A stretch of 64,000 nt of DNA from Anticarsia gemmatalis (lineage: Eukaryota; Arthropoda; Insecta; Lepidoptera; Erebidae). Below the pieces are notes generated by a model. The model did no database searches. It was not told the DNA's origin and worked only from the letters and a program-made list of their open reading frames with translations. Position 1 is the stretch's first letter; each line of letters starts with the position of its first letter. The translations under genes and the position numbers were made by a program. The DNA lies in contig NC_134760.1 in assembly GCF_050436995.1 (NCBI RefSeq), positions 11,054,001-11,118,000 of the forward strand, in the 5' to 3' direction. Shown piece after piece: positions 1 through 12,859 of the stretch.

Positions 1-3000
1 ATGGCAGAGTTACTATACAACAAGTTCATAATAACCGTGCCTATAATATGGGACCTGTGTTTGACGTACGGTGTGGACAACACGAGGCATGTGGCGCGGG
101 TGCTCGACTGCGTGTTCTCATTGCAAGCGCAGTATGAACGAGACGTGCTGGCCGCGCTCGCGTTTGTTAAAGAGGTCCGTATACGCAGGATTGGCGAATA
201 AGATTTAGATGTTGCAGTGAAAGTTAGGCATTTGAATGTTTATTATTTTGAAGTTTGTATTTCAAGATTTCCTTTTATGTAAAACTGTAATTTCTTCTCT
301 ATAATGCTGATTTATGAAACTATTTTATTTTTAAAATTAATTGTTAGCTTACGTCTTTCTGATGCAATCATATAAATTCACTTTTGTACACAGACTATGT
401 TATTATTACAAATCTAAATAAATCTAAATTCTGGATAATTAAAAAAAATCCTTATTGAATACTTAGCGGGAATATTTTGCCAAATAAGATGGTTTTATTT
501 ATGTTTTGCTGAATCAAATCAGATAGTAAAACGGGCAAAAAGTTAATAATGTTATTGTTTCGTGTTCCAGGCTTTCAAATACATTATCCTACAAGTAAAC
601 AAAGACTTCGACAGTGAAGAACCTCCGAACTTGCCAGAAACATTCAAGGGTTTCTCCGAGATCAGACGTCCATCCTCCACGAAGCAGCAGGACAGGCTCA
701 CGTTTGAAGTGCTGAAGGACTTAGTTATACACCTACTAGACACTGCTATGACTATGAGGATATTTGTTGAAGTCTATCCCAAAGGTGTGGAGCTATTTAG
801 AAAAGCGAATTTTATTATTAGGTGAGATTATTGAGTAAAATATTTGTATAGTCTATTTGGTTAAATTTGACTGTTGATAATATTCAATCTTACATTATTG
901 TGGGGCTTTCACAGTAATTAAATATGTATTTTTGTAAAATTTGCGTATATAATTTAACATGATGTTATATGATTTTACATACTAATATGTCAACAAGTCC
1001 CCAACCCGCACTTGGCCAGCGTGATGGACTCAAGGCCTAACGCCTCCATCATTACGGGAGGAGACCCTTGCCCAGCAGTGGGACAGTAATGGGTTAAATT
1101 TATAAATTTATATATTAATATGTATATCAAAAGACAAAAATCTATATCTATCACTTAAGAATATTAGTTACAATTACCGAATACACCAACAGTGCGGAAA
1201 AGGTATTTTGCTTTTCATATATTATTCACTTAATCATTCAATATTGCGCCCTCCCCAACGTCTGCTTAGGTGGTAAACCTATAACTATGACGTAATTTGA
1301 CGTAATTCTGGATGAGTTTTTTCTTAACTTATCATAATTTTAGATAATTTTGGACCCTCGGGCATAGCTAGAATATTGTCAGGTAGTTTTTTTACTACTA
1401 TTATTCAAACCAATCACATCTCCTATTGTTTCAGTATAGTTCAGTTGTACGAGTACGGCATCCCCCTGCTGTACGAGAAGCTGGAGGAGACAGGCGATCA
1501 GACCAGCGTGCAGTACACCGAGGTGGATGGTTATATAGACAGTGCGAGGGCCGAGCTTATAGACGTGTTCAGAGAAGCGCTGGCTGTTTATAAGAATAAG
1601 ATATTTAGCGGCGAGTGAGTATATAGACTTTTTTTATTTACATATGTATATAAAGTGGCGCTTGATATACCCGAAGGTGTAGGCAGAGATTCTGATGTGT
1701 AAAGTATTACACATGTTTCGCCATTATATATTATAATAATGTTAATCCCATGTAATAGGGGGCAAGCCTCTTGCCATTTACCAGGTAAGTTACCAAACTC
1801 CGGACTATATTGAAAAATATTCTGATATAGATTAGAAATTTCAACTTTTGGCCGAGCCGGGAATCGTACCTAAAGCCTCATGATTATTTTTCGGATACAC
1901 CACCAAACCACAAAAAAATAAAAGCAATCAGTCAGAAGTTTTATTACGTACCTTATAGTAAATTATATTCACTAGCCATAGGCAATTCATTTACTTATTC
2001 GCATAAAAGTTCAAAAAAAAAAATAAGCAAAACTCAAAATCATCAATAGTTAGTCAATCAACATTCAATAATGTTCTAGGGGTAGTATAGCAAGTCACGT
2101 AGAAGACTACTTGGCGGTGATGATGGACGGTCTCTCGGAGCGGCTCCTCATCAAGGACTACCACGCCTGCTACCCGGTGCACGAGGACCTGGAGATGCTG
2201 CGACAGGCCTACCCTGACATGTATCCTTTTTACTACTGTTCTTCCTAAAGCATAAATACCCTTCGGCCTTTTGTTACTGTTTCTCATATACAAGAACAAA
2301 ACTACCTCATAATTTTTGCTCTAGTAGAGGAAAATCTCTCTCTAGTATAGGATAATGAATACAAAATCGAGAGTACTTTTGTTCAAATATATCTATACTA
2401 ATATTGTAAAGCTGAAGAGTTTGTTTGTGTGATTGTTTGTTTGAACGCGCTAGTCTCAAGAGCTACTGGTCCGATTTGAAAAATTCTTTCAGTGTTAGAT
2501 AGCCCATTTATCGAGGAAGGCTATAGGCTATATAACATCACGCTACGGTAATTAGGAGCGGAGCAGCAACGAACAACGTTACAAAAACGGGGAAAATTTT
2601 GACTCATTCTCTTAGGTGACGCAAGCGAAGTTGCGCCGGTCAGCTAGTCTTATATAAAACAAGAGTACTCTCGATTTCGTATTCGTTTGTTTAGATATGG
2701 ATACTAAGAACAGTTCTATAAGGATTGTAATAATAAGTTGCGTAGCCACCAATTGCTTTACAGGGCTATCCTAGCCTAAAGGCAAATTTTACTGGAAATA
2801 AACACTGGTCTGTGGTTGCATGCCTGTAATCTACAGTGAGCCGTACCCTAAAGTTTGCAAATAAAGCTGAAACAATGATCAGTGCAAAATTCTCGTAATT
2901 CAAAGTCACGAAGAAGTGCTAATGATTTGCAAATACAATTTAATTTTTTTCAAACTTTTGAGGACGCTAATTATTATACTCTATTTCGATTTGCTGTTCA

Positions 3001-6000
3001 AACGAGCCCTTAACATAAAACGTTCTGGTTATACTAAATCATATGACTGCATTATTTTTTCCATGCTATACACACCATACTGTAGTGGGGTCAGTCTTCC
3101 AAATTTTTCTCCTCCACTTCATTTAACTAAAGAAAAATCTATATAATTTATGATTTGCCTGAACAAAACCTCAGAGATTCCGTAAAGACTGACTTCATAC
3201 TGCAAGCGATATATTCGAACTTAGACGAGCCGATACCGGACATAAGGCACGCCCCGCCGCCGCAACTGACCAATGGGCACACAGAACAGGAGGCCACGCC
3301 CACGGACACGGAGATACCCGACAATGTGCGGGAAGAGTCGTTGATATCCGAAGTGAAAGATATACTGCCACATCTAGGAGATGGATTCATATTGAAATGT
3401 TTGCAACATTATGGGTTTAATGCGGAGAGAGTTATTAATAGTATATTGGAAGGGAACTTAGCGGAGCCACTGAGAGGTAGGTTTTCGGTCATATAAATTG
3501 ATTTTTCTAAGTATTTGTTGGTTTCATCGTTTGATTTATTGAACTGGAACAGTAAGCGCAATAAAATGAAATTAGTATTCGTACGATTTTACCCTTTTTT
3601 ATAATAATAAATAAATCTTGCTTTATCTTCTTGATATAATGTGTTACTATATCAGATTCGATTTCTGATCAATATTTTTTTTTATTTAAGCACAAGTTTC
3701 GAGTCAAACTTATGTCTCTGTTCTTTCATTGGTCTTAAAACTAACATTCGGTTTAAAATACATTAATTACATTTTACTAAAACTTCACATTCATTACATT
3801 TTATTGTTAGCAAAAAATATTGTAGGCAGAAATGTATAAAACCCAACCGCGTTTCGCCATTTACTATAACAGTCCCTATGTAGTAATAGAGGAATTACCT
3901 TTTTTACTTACTGTAGTAGCTGTAATATTCCTTAACTAGTTCCTAAAATGAAAAATCTAATCAAGTACTATTTCTCTTTCCAGGCATAGACCAGTCCCTC
4001 CCAATAATCCCAGAAGACCCGCTCGACAAGAAGTTCTTAGAGACCGGCATCCAGCGGCTGAACGTGTTCGACGGGGACCAGTTCGACATCATGACGCGGG
4101 ACGACGTCGACCTCTCCAAGATCCACGTCGGCAAGAAGAAGTCCAAGTACAAGGACCTGAAGGACATGCTCGATGACAAGACAGATGTTAAGAAACTTGA
4201 TATTTATAGCAAATATAAGTAAGTTGTTGCTTTTGTACTGTTTATTTGCAAACGTTTGAAATTTGAAAGGATTTAGATAATTTTGGTAAATAATATTTTC
4301 TTATTTATTAGTAAACAGCCCCTATGTCACAGGAACAAACTTTTTAAAGTAATTTTGATGGTCGTAAATAGTAGAAAATCGCTTCTTTGATGTCGCATTG
4401 CGTATACGTACGTTCACGTGCCGTCTAGAAATAGATTCAGATGTATGTATAGCTATAATTTTCAATCTTTAAATGTCAATGAGCATAAAAGGTAGTACTT
4501 GATGCTTGTAAATTTCAAATTTACTAGAAGGTGCAATCTTTCAAAGGTTCCTTGCTATTGCCCTAAAATTTGATTTAATATATTCTCTTTCGAAGTAGTT
4601 GTAATACAATTTGTTATCATTCCAGCCTGGTATGCGACGAGGTGGACATGTACTCGGACGAGTACGACGACACGTACGACTCGGACGGCGTCACGCCCAG
4701 CGCCGACGTCGACGACCACCGCAGACCCTTCGTCACGCCACGAGCACTCGCCAATAACAAGAGAGAACAGGAGGTAATGTAGTTAATTATTTTAAACTTT
4801 CGCAACATGTATGTACATATATGTGGTAATTTAGTTTTAGTAGGCTAACGCGTGGTATTATTAGCCTACCTACAATCTTTGGCCCTTTTCGCAAACTATT
4901 ACACACATACACAATATCACGCCTCCCTAATTATAAGAACCACATTATAGCAAACTATTTAGGACTACAATTACACACATTAAAAAACCGAGCTTTTAAA
5001 ACGAAACTCCTTACACTTCATGCAGAGAAAAAGTGCATCCATGTTCATTTATGCGTACATAATATACGTGCACGTAATGACGGTTCGTAAATATCACACC
5101 ACTTATACGCATTCTACACTTTTTCATTTAAATATTAATTTTGCTAGTGTTTCATGACATCGGATGGTATTTAATATGATTTAAACGCACAAAATATTAA
5201 ATGAATATGAAATGATATTGAAGTAAAAATACAATTTATATCTAAATATATTAGACTATAACTTGTTTCTGTATGTTCTTTACTAGGAGGAATCAGAAGA
5301 AGAATCAGAACCGGAAGAAGAGAAGCCAGGCAGTAGTAACAACAGAACTAGGATGGACTTCTGTAGCAACCCGGAGGAGATGCGGGCGCGCAGGGAGGCC
5401 AACTACAGCGCCAGGAGGGGGAGGGGAAACAAGCCTGCGCCACAACCTAGGTAACTATACTTTAAATACTGTAAATGATTTGATTGTAGCCAAATAATAT
5501 TCAGGAGCAAGTAGTATATGAAAATGTTTTGAGATATTTTGCAAATAGACTAAGTGTCTTTTAGAATTTTAAATATTACTTTATTTACTAGTGCAATTTT
5601 TTTGTACTAGTATTACATTTAGGTTTTACCACGGACGGTCTGTTTCTTCATGCATATCTATAGTAACCGCTAAAGCTATTGACTTTTGCTTAACATTTGT
5701 GTAGTAAAGCCCAGTCTATTTCTTTATATAACTATCAGTAAATTCGTGAACAAAATAAATTTAACTGTAATTTTTACGCCACCCCTATACTTTGGCTGTT
5801 TTTTTAATGAAGAAACTGCCCTTACGACTTATATTTTCCATTATACAGACATAAATCAAAGTTATCCACTTAGATGTCTGTCAATACAGATTAACATAAA
5901 GTGACAAATAATTCGTTTTGTTAAACAGTTAAATGAAAATGCAATCACAAAAGTACTATTTCCAAATATTAATTTGAAAACCTTGTTTTAGAAATATGGA

Positions 6001-6148
6001 TGTCACCGGCAAACCGAAAGGGCAAGGTCAGGAGAAAGATGTGATCCACAATCGTAATCGTAAGGAGCAGCACAAATCATCTCGCGCCAACCACAACAGG
6101 CGGCAGGGCGCGCAGTGGAAGCGGAGCCAGGGGATGATGCCGTCTTAG
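1..6148 (+). CDS. ASCC2: ASCC2, activating signal cointegrator 1 complex subunit 2 (5' partial, 9 exons)
   Basis: Exons inferred by joining frames across GT-AG sites: <1-174, 571-821, 1435-1614, 2080-2220, 3175-3476, 3984-4218, 4626-4773, 5287-5450, 5992-6148. All phases agree, giving 583 codons plus TAG. The ATG at base 1 aligns inside known ASCC2 proteins (AELLYNKF, human-like GEILYNNF), so the N-terminal ~150 residues lie upstream and base 1 is not the start. A CUE domain sits in exon 5 (about residues 302-347; LPHLGDGFILKCL, then RVINSIL). Later come NVFDGDQFDI with DVDLSKIHVGK (exon 6), the acidic SDEYDDTYD and RRPF (exon 7), a Glu-rich stretch (exon 8) and the conserved C-terminus SRANHNRR..KRSQGMMPS. 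In the family, ASCC2 pairs with the ASCC3 helicase; its CUE domain binds Lys63-linked ubiquitin, with roles in alkylation repair and clearing of collided ribosomes. Introns 1 (GTCCGT) and 4 (GTATCC) have weak donors, and the exon 5 acceptor has a poor pyrimidine tract. Confidence 0.93.
997..1099 (+). mobile_element. non-LTR retrotransposon 3' tail, family T1
   Basis: Intron 2 of ASCC2. Segment running from CACTTGGCCAGCGTGATGGA to CCCAGCAGTGGGACAGTAAT, followed by AT-rich sequence. It is a 5'-truncated LINE end, with diverged relatives in this window at 8650-8730 (-), 31085-31185 (-), 53816-53900 (+) and 63660-63800 (+). The repeated 3' end with variable 5' limits is what target-primed integration leaves. 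Superfamily (CR1-like?) is not certain. Confidence 0.7.
1655..1912 (-). mobile_element. tRNA-derived SINE relic, family S3
   Basis: Intron 3 of ASCC2. On the minus strand a tRNA-like head ends with AGGTACGATTCCC, one base off a pol III B box (GGTTCGATTCC). The body runs toward a tail that reads as GTAGGCAGAG on the plus strand. The same tail signature (AGGGGTAGGCAGAGA or close) recurs near 3820, 7965, 19810 and 33500. Confidence 0.6.
2357..2684. repeat. inverted repeat interrupted by another repeat
   Basis: Arms 2357-2392 and 2651-2684 are near-perfect reverse complements (shared core AAATCGAGAGTACT). The DNA between them is almost exactly a family R1 repeat (2389-2650). The simplest reading is that R1 inserted at the tip of an older palindromic element in ASCC2 intron 4. 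Confidence 0.7.
2389..2650 (-). repeat. dispersed repeat family R1
   Basis: Minus-strand copy of the repeat at 50404-50866 and 51920-52166. It ends in GCGCCGGTCAGCTAGT, the complement of the ACTAGCTGACC..GCGCAACTTCGC start seen there. It also shares the TTTGAACGCGCTAGTCTCA block and the ACTAATATT-type end. Non-autonomous and without an ORF; superfamily not assigned. Confidence 0.75.
3820..3905 (-). repeat. SINE family S3 fragment
   Basis: Intron 5 of ASCC2. Contains GTAGGCAGAAATGTATAAAA and GTTTCGCCATTTACTATAAC, matching the tail part of the 1655-1912 SINE (GTAGGCAGAG.. and GTTTCGCCATTATATATTAT). The tRNA head is not visible. Confidence 0.5.
5640..5860 (+). repeat. diverged dispersed repeat, pair with 27060-27340
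   Basis: Intron 8 of ASCC2. Shares CTAAAGC(T/C)ATTGAC, a TTGACATTT-like block and ACCCCTATACTTTG(G)CTGTT with 27060-27340 in the same order and orientation. No terminal structure was found, so the class is unknown. Confidence 0.45.
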
Positions 6149-6590
6149 AGGGGAGCGGGTTCACATATGTGTAGTTGTGGATGTAGGTGGGAGGAAATTG
6201 TGTGGGTAGTACTAGTTTGATGTCGCGAGACGCTGGTCTTGTGTAGATATTTGGCTGGTGTTTTGTCCCGGATTTGTCTCGGTTCTGGCTTATTAGCACA
6301 ATTTTTTTTGTGGGTTGTTTCTTGCCAATGTAATGAAGTATGCTCCTTATCACATTGAGAAGGATATTTTCTAAAAGGAATCTTGTTTGATATCAAAATA
6401 TGCAATCATTTAAACAGAAAACGTAAATGTATAGATTTATATCGTTCAAATATTTTAAAGAAATTTGGCAGTGTAACATTTTTGTGTCTAGGGTCAAATA
6501 AGCTACTTTATGTCTCGGGCGCAGTCGCGGGCACAATCTAGTACTACCACATTAAGTTTCCCAATAAATCAATTAAAGGGACTCCTATCT
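6149..6590 (+). other. ASCC2: ASCC2 3' UTR
   Basis: Runs from the TAG stop at 6146-6148 to just past the first AATAAA. The 3' boundary is a guess from the signal position. Open frames on the opposite strand here have no recognisable domain and are taken as chance. Confidence 0.6.
6563..6568 (+). terminator. AATAAA polyadenylation signal of ASCC2
   Basis: First canonical AATAAA after the ASCC2 stop, about 415 bases downstream. No equally good later hexamer was noticed before 6800. Confidence 0.55.
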
Positions 6591-6894
6591 AAGTCCACAA
6601 CTATATTCTAAGTAGAAACACATCACTATTTATACCAGTAGTTTTATACGTACATATGTATAGCATATAGCCTTGTGAGTGATATATGATCTCGGCCGGT
6701 CTGAGTAATTATGAAATTAAAAACACTTATTTATATAAATTGGTTGATTTTAATGTATGTGTTTTTATTTTATTTATACTTTTTAGTTAAGTTAGCGCTC
6801 ATATCGTTAGACACGAGAACCCGTTGAATCGTACGTTAAACGTGCGTACGTCTTAAGCGTGTACTCGACATTTGCGTATACGTATACTAAAACC

Positions 6895-7009
6895 GCATCC
6901 ACACTAAGCGAGCAGCCTCGCGAAGCAATATCTCAGTCTCTTTTCTTTAAAATCGAAATGAGCGAGACTGAGATATTGCCTCGCGAGGCTGCTCGCTTAG
7001 TGTGGACGC
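6895..7009. mobile_element. MITE-like element with 46-bp inverted repeats
   Basis: Arms 6895-6940 and 6964-7009 are near-perfect complements (about two mismatches) around a 23-nt loop. The arms contain CACACTAAGCGAGCAGCCTC and AATATCTCAGTCTC. Weaker complementarity continues about 10 bases outward. The small open frame across it is a by-product of the hairpin. It sits about 330 bp past the ASCC2 poly(A) signal. Confidence 0.7.
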
Positions 7010-7944
7010 AGCTTAATGATCACGCACGTATACGCATTGGCGATTAATGTCAGTCTCTGTTCCTAGAAATGTGTTACGTCTTGAATTTGTCGTTGACGTA
7101 AAACGTAACGCCTTTCTGTGGCTTTCGGGTAAGTGTAGTTACTGAAAGTGCGCGACAAATCATTCATATTTGGATTGTTATCAGTTCGTTAGTTAAATTA
7201 TTTTAACGCGTAAATTGGGATTGTATATCCGAATAATATTCACTAAAAGTTGAATTAAATTTAAATTCAAATTGTTCTATTATTGGGACATCAACCGCGA
7301 GACTGGCAACCCATTATCTTTGAAGTAAAATTATGTTTTACTGTTAAAAGTCTAACAATTTATTAGACAGCTTAAGCAAGCACAATTTGTCTATATTTTA
7401 AAGAATAATTATGTGTACGTTCGAAATAAAGTAGCTGTATCAAATAACCTACTATCAGCTGCATAAGTCTAGGGGTCTCTAATATTCTAAAATTTTCAAA
7501 TGAGTACACCTCTGCCAACCTTGCTGGCTCTCTACACAGTTATTGGACTATAGTATTTATGGGTATTTATTGTGTATATTTAAGTCCGAATTTTGCAGGA
7601 AATTAGTATGGCCTAATTAAGTTAAGGTAGCCTACGATTACAATACTTTAAAAAGAATTTAAAGCAAATTTTTACATGATATTCACACCTCGAAATCAAT
7701 AGTAAAATATTAATCATGATATACCTAAATATTGTACCAATAAACATCACTTACTTAACTAATTTATGTATGTAATAAAACGTAAATAATGTTAAAATAA
7801 AAATAAATAATAATATCACTTAATCTTAGATTTAATTACTGAAACAGGGAATGTAACTGTCAGTAGTATCAGGGAAATATATTAACGAAAAAATATACTA
7901 TTTTTACACATTTTTGGCTACAATTTACCATACACACATACGTA

Positions 7945-8110
7945 AAATCACGCCTATTATCCCATAGGGGTAGGCAAAGAGCAGATAACGAATTACTTCT
8001 TACCAAAAATACCTGATTTAATTTTACTTCACTCGGGTACTGAAGCCAACACCTAGTGATCCGTAGCGTACACTAGCTTCTCTTTCATATTACCTGAGAA
8101 GGAAAGTGAT
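7945..8110 (-). repeat. SINE family S3 tail
   Basis: AAATCACGCCTATTATCCCATAGGGGTAGGCAAAGAGC (written across two blocks in the sequence) is the characteristic 3' part, followed by a CACTCGGGTACTGAAGCCAA body. No head was recognised. Sequence on either side (7050-7940) shows no gene. Confidence 0.5.
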
Positions 8111-8649
8111 AGAATTAATTTACAGTGTATTTATTTATTTATGAAGTAACACAAACCAGAATTATAAAATAAGATTCATACAATTTTGTTTATAAACTTA
8201 AATAGACTTATGAAACCTGTGTTAAATGGCTTACTACACACATATTTGGCACGTTCAATATTTATCGAATAACAAAACCGACTGGACTCGTTTGTTCGGC
8301 TTGTGCCGATCGGGTTCATCGGTTTTGCCGCCCGGCAAGGCCGTTTAATGCCGAACCGAATATGTTTGTAGCAAGCTTTATAAACGTTTTGTGATTTGTA
8401 TTCATAAATGTAATAAGGTTTTGTAATAAACGATGTGATTAGTTAAACTAAGCACAGTGAACCTATAAATATAAGTACTCTTGTCACAACAAATTAATTT
8501 TAACAGATATAGCAAAAACTGTACGAAGAGACGTACTACTGTAAATATGGTTTTGTTTTAACCTAATCTTCTATAAAAAAACTTGAAGCGTTTCATACCT
8601 ACTTACGTATACGTGCACGTGTACAGCCATGGCGTATAAAAAGTATAAT

Positions 8650-8730
8650 AATTGACCCATTACTGTCCTGTCGAACTGCCGGGCAAGAGCCCTCTCCCGA
8701 TATGAGCGAAGGCTTGATTTTGAACTGTCT
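8650..8730 (-). mobile_element. non-LTR 3' tail, family T1 (diverged)
   Basis: On the minus strand it reads GGAGAGGGCTCTTGCCCGGC then a GACAGTAATGGGTCAATT-type end, matching 997-1099. Strongly diverged upstream of that. Confidence 0.55.
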
Positions 8731-9034
8731 GAAAGAAAGCCTTTACGTAAGCAGCTTTAAGAACTATCGGAATTTAAAGCTTGACTTTTTCAGTCTTCTC
8801 AGTTAATGTTAAAGCAATGAACTTAAAATTAATTTATTGTGACAAGACAGAATCAATGTACCTAAATGTAACGTTATATTTATACGTATGTAAGTAGCGT
8901 TTGTTATCACAATTCATGATGAAATGAACATATATTTATTCACTACTTGTTTTATTATGTTCCCACACACTTCTTTTCCCGTATAAAACGTGTGATTTGG
9001 TAGCTTTATTACAATATAATAATAATGTCCTTCT

Positions 9035-9392
9035 AGCCGATATACGGCTACGTTTACAGTTTTGTTACAGTTTCATTGAAACTGGCCATTGTGCAGGACT
9101 TTGTTTATAGTGTCCAAGTGTGTGCACAATACACAGGTACACTCTCTATTCCATCACTCTCATAGTTTGGTGGGACGGATAACCGACACGACCAGTGAGA
9201 GGTCAGGCGCAGGACCGACGGCTTTACGTGCTCTCCGAGGCACGGAGGTCTTCGACCTCACTCCGGGCAATGTCTAAAAAATTCTTAACAGAAAATCTCA
9301 GAAAAGACTTTTTTGGCCCGACCCAGGATTCGAACCCGAGACCTCTCGCACCGCAGTCGCATATACTACCGACCGCGCCACAGAGGCAGTTA
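9035..9392 (-). mobile_element. long tRNA-derived SINE, family S2
   Basis: The minus-strand head (about 9392-9322) reads like a tRNA: A box TGGCGCGGTCGG and a perfect B box GGTTCGAATCC at 9326-9336. It is followed by a roughly 280-nt non-tRNA body (GACATTGCCCGGAGTGAGGT.., ..GTAAAGCCGTCGGTCCTGCG..). Several short open frames cross it in both strands and are not genes. An intact B box suggests fairly recent insertion. A true tRNA is ruled out by the long body and a poor cloverleaf. Confidence 0.8.
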
Positions 9393-12300
9393 CAATATAC
9401 TTATTATATGTATTACATGCACATGATAGTGTCATATGCATCATACAAAAGTTCGGATAACCGCATAAATGAGAAGAAAATGCGTTTGTATTCATCGTTT
9501 CTACTATTTGAAGACTATTCACAGGGCTCGCCCTCGGTTGGTTGGGGAGATTATAGGTCTAATGCCTAAGAAAGCATAAACATACGCCTCTATATTAACT
9601 ACAGAAATTATTGTAATTAAATGTTGATGTTATCCCGTTGAAATGCTTTAATAATGAATAAATTCCAAATTAAATCTATTTAGAGTACCCTAAAATTAAG
9701 TAATGTTATTCTATAAGCAGTACCTGCTAAAAGCCAGTTTTTTTGCAAACAAACCAATAACGCAAAGTCGGTGTCATAGATTAAACGTATCACCGTATCC
9801 ATACTAAGTATCTCTCCGTAAGTCCGGTAGCATTATAAACTCTTATAAATTATTGAGACGGACCTAATGTGACGGTTTTATAGTCCGAGTTGGTTAATAA
9901 AAATATAAAGCGAAAGAAAAAAAACAATCCCACATTAAGAATTCAAGCAATTATTTGTATCAGTTACTTTGTTTGTCTATTCTTTGCACGTGGTCTTCAA
10001 ATTAAGCGTATACATAATATAATAAAAATGCAAATTTTATCAGGTTCACGCTATTTTTAAACAGTATTTTACTATGTTTTACGGAGATTATACAAAAATA
10101 CCGCCTTAAGATTTTTACATTTTGTCACTGTACACATTGCTATTACATTTGTTTAGGCGTACCTAGATATAATTTACCTATAAAATAAGGGCAAGTCAAG
10201 TTATTATCACGTTTTAAAGCATATTTATACAGAAACATAAAATTTACTCAAATTAAAAGCCATAGTAAGTCTCATGAATAATTTACTTCAACTCTTAAAT
10301 GACTCGACAAATTTTCTGAAAAAAGAGCATTGAAAAGTTAAAATTAATATTGTTAATATAGCTCTGAGGCATTCCTTCGGCGGTAGGTAGATGTATGGCG
10401 TATGAAGAGCTGATTATAAACTGTCGGCTGTGAATAGAGGCTGGCTGAATCGCGCGCGTGTCCGGAATACCAATATCTCATCTTTGCGATTCGCTCGGGG
10501 CGGTGACGCAAGTGATACACGCTGTGGTGAGCGGAGCGGGGATATAAGCGATTAAATCTTATAGAACTACGATAACTAAATAACTCTTTTTTGGGGCATT
10601 AGGTTGTAGCTTTAGGATGTATCATTAGAAAATGTATTTGTACTGTCCCGGGCCAAACAAATTTGGATAATGCCCTCTCATGTACACGTAAGCCGGTTAC
10701 GTCATAAGTTCCTATAGTAGGACACTTTTACGTCATATCCAGTTATTAGAAAAGAAAAAAAAAATCCTCTGACTAAAGTAAATAGTTATAAAATCATTGC
10801 TCTCTTGTATAATAAACTATACCTATGTAAAATATGTCTCGGTGACATGACTGGTTCATAGAATTTGCGTCAGTTCACTTACTATTAAAAGAGATACTTT
10901 GGCAAATTCGCAGCCGCCAGGGACAAACAATAAAATCCAAATTACGCCACAATGTTTATTGCGATTCCTAACTAATCCCTCGCATATGGCATGACAACTA
11001 TTAGAAACTGCGGGAACCTTACATATAAACTTAATTTCAAGGCGTATATAAAATAAAATACAGCAGTACTAAGATCTCTCCCTAACAACAAAGTCGCGCC
11101 GCGATCGTAAAGGCATCGCAAGCGCAGCCCGCGCCGATGTCTTCATGCGCTCACATAAACATCGATACGTACTCTACGCACTAGTACCGCTATATACTGC
11201 ACTTATATACCTACAGTACATGCACACAAATCGATCGAGCACTGTATTCGTAACCGGTAGCACACGGGTAATGGACAACGGTATCGAATTTACGGCTCCA
11301 CTCTACCGATTTGGAGTGGCTGTTGCCTTTATAGCACCGATTTTAAAGATTAACATGTACTCAACACAGTAAACTTATTCTGATAGAAGGGATACAGTAG
11401 AAAAAAGGTAGAGTTAAGTAGATAGATTGTTATTTGATTTGATTGATAATGATATTGTCAATATGAATTGCAGTATCTTTAAGCTTGATACACGTTACTA
11501 CTTATGTTAGACACAGGAATGAAGAAATGCCTAGATTGCCGTCATTGGCTTTGCAGCGTACTGTAGTGATGAAATGTAGGTACAAATTATAATAGACTTC
11601 TAGCATTGACACAAAATTAGCAGATCTTTGTTAATATTTGTCGTTTGTAGCAAATTATTACAATTAACCATCGCTAATGTTTGCTGTGACCATCCTGTTT
11701 CGGCTGTGTCAAAGTCCCGTGTACCTACTTAATTTGTTGCAATAAACTGAAAAAGTAGATTTTTAATAAGTATGTCTTTTGAATACTTAGTTACAAGATT
11801 TCATAGTAACTTTTCTCTTTTTACAACTAACATGTGTTAGGTGTAGTTTGTTGCTACTTACGAGTAATTCCTTACTTTCACGCACGCGTATAACGGTCAT
11901 TGGTATAGATGTATTACGTGCCGTTTGCATACAACGGAAATATTATATTCACAGTTAAACCTAACCGACATCCAGCGTAAAGAAAAAAAAAATATATTTA
12001 AAATTAAGATCAATATTTGTAACAGAAAGTTAGTAGGGTACCTAGTATCCACCTGCTGCGGACGGTAGTGGTACATAATGATAAATCTATTGAAATCTAT
12101 TGCCCTTTATCTTCCTTTATATCTCAGAACTACAGAACCTAGCTCAAAATAGGCTTCGTTTAGATATACTGAGACACTATAGTGGGGTTTTAGCTATCTT
12201 CGTCAATTCTTCGCTCTTTTGTCATCTATCTATGTACTAATCGTATACCACGAAACAATAAATTCCCAACACTGCATTATTCAGTACACATCAAATACAC

Positions 12301-12830
12301 CAGCAATAATAAAATAAATAAAATAAAATGCATTGATGTCAGTTTAATGACGGCTAGGACGGCGCAGGCGCGTCGATCTCTCCGCTTTATTATATTACCT
12401 GTAATAGGGGGCATTAGGGCGGGGCGGAAGGATTTAATAAGTGAGCGGCGCGCGCACACGGCGAAATTGCGATGTTCGATGCGTACGCGCATCGCTCCAG
12501 GCGGTGATAGGGAAGAGGTACTGTCGATCATCTGTACGAGAATATCGACATTATTATAGTTTATCCACCCTTTTAATTTCGATGAATAAGTACGAAGAAG
12601 AAATACAAACTAATCACCACATATAAACTTAACAGCAGACGTTTTTAGTTTACAATCCATAAGTTGAGAGTTACGATATGGGTTACGAATGACTTAGAAC
12701 GAAACGGTATTGGCCTATGTTTTAACGTATATTGGTCCTGTAAATACTTGCAAATTTCAAAATTGCATGTAATATGTAATGAACATAGTGCTGACTAGAA
12801 AAATGAGATTCACAACATCAACTAGTTTTA
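9393..12830. other. intergenic, no gene recognised
   Basis: AT-rich with two GC-rich patches: 10435-10555 (GCGCGCG, GGGGCGGTGACGC, GAGCGGAGCGGGG) and 12345-12500. Open frames at 11145-11372 and 12277-12626 have no family resemblance and overlap each other in several frames, as GC-rich patches do. Confidence 0.6.
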
Positions 12831-12859
12831 CCAAGGGGTATCATGATACAACCAGTCTT

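Noticed and set aside
1..201. Complete 66-codon gene starting at base 1
   Set aside because: Homology shows this is an internal ASCC2 exon that runs in from the left and is spliced at 174.
6003..6405. Two antisense ORFs of 86-116 codons
   Set aside because: Shadows of the last ASCC2 exon and its UTR.
9322..9392. tRNA gene on the minus strand
   Set aside because: Head of a SINE with a 280-nt body; no closed cloverleaf.
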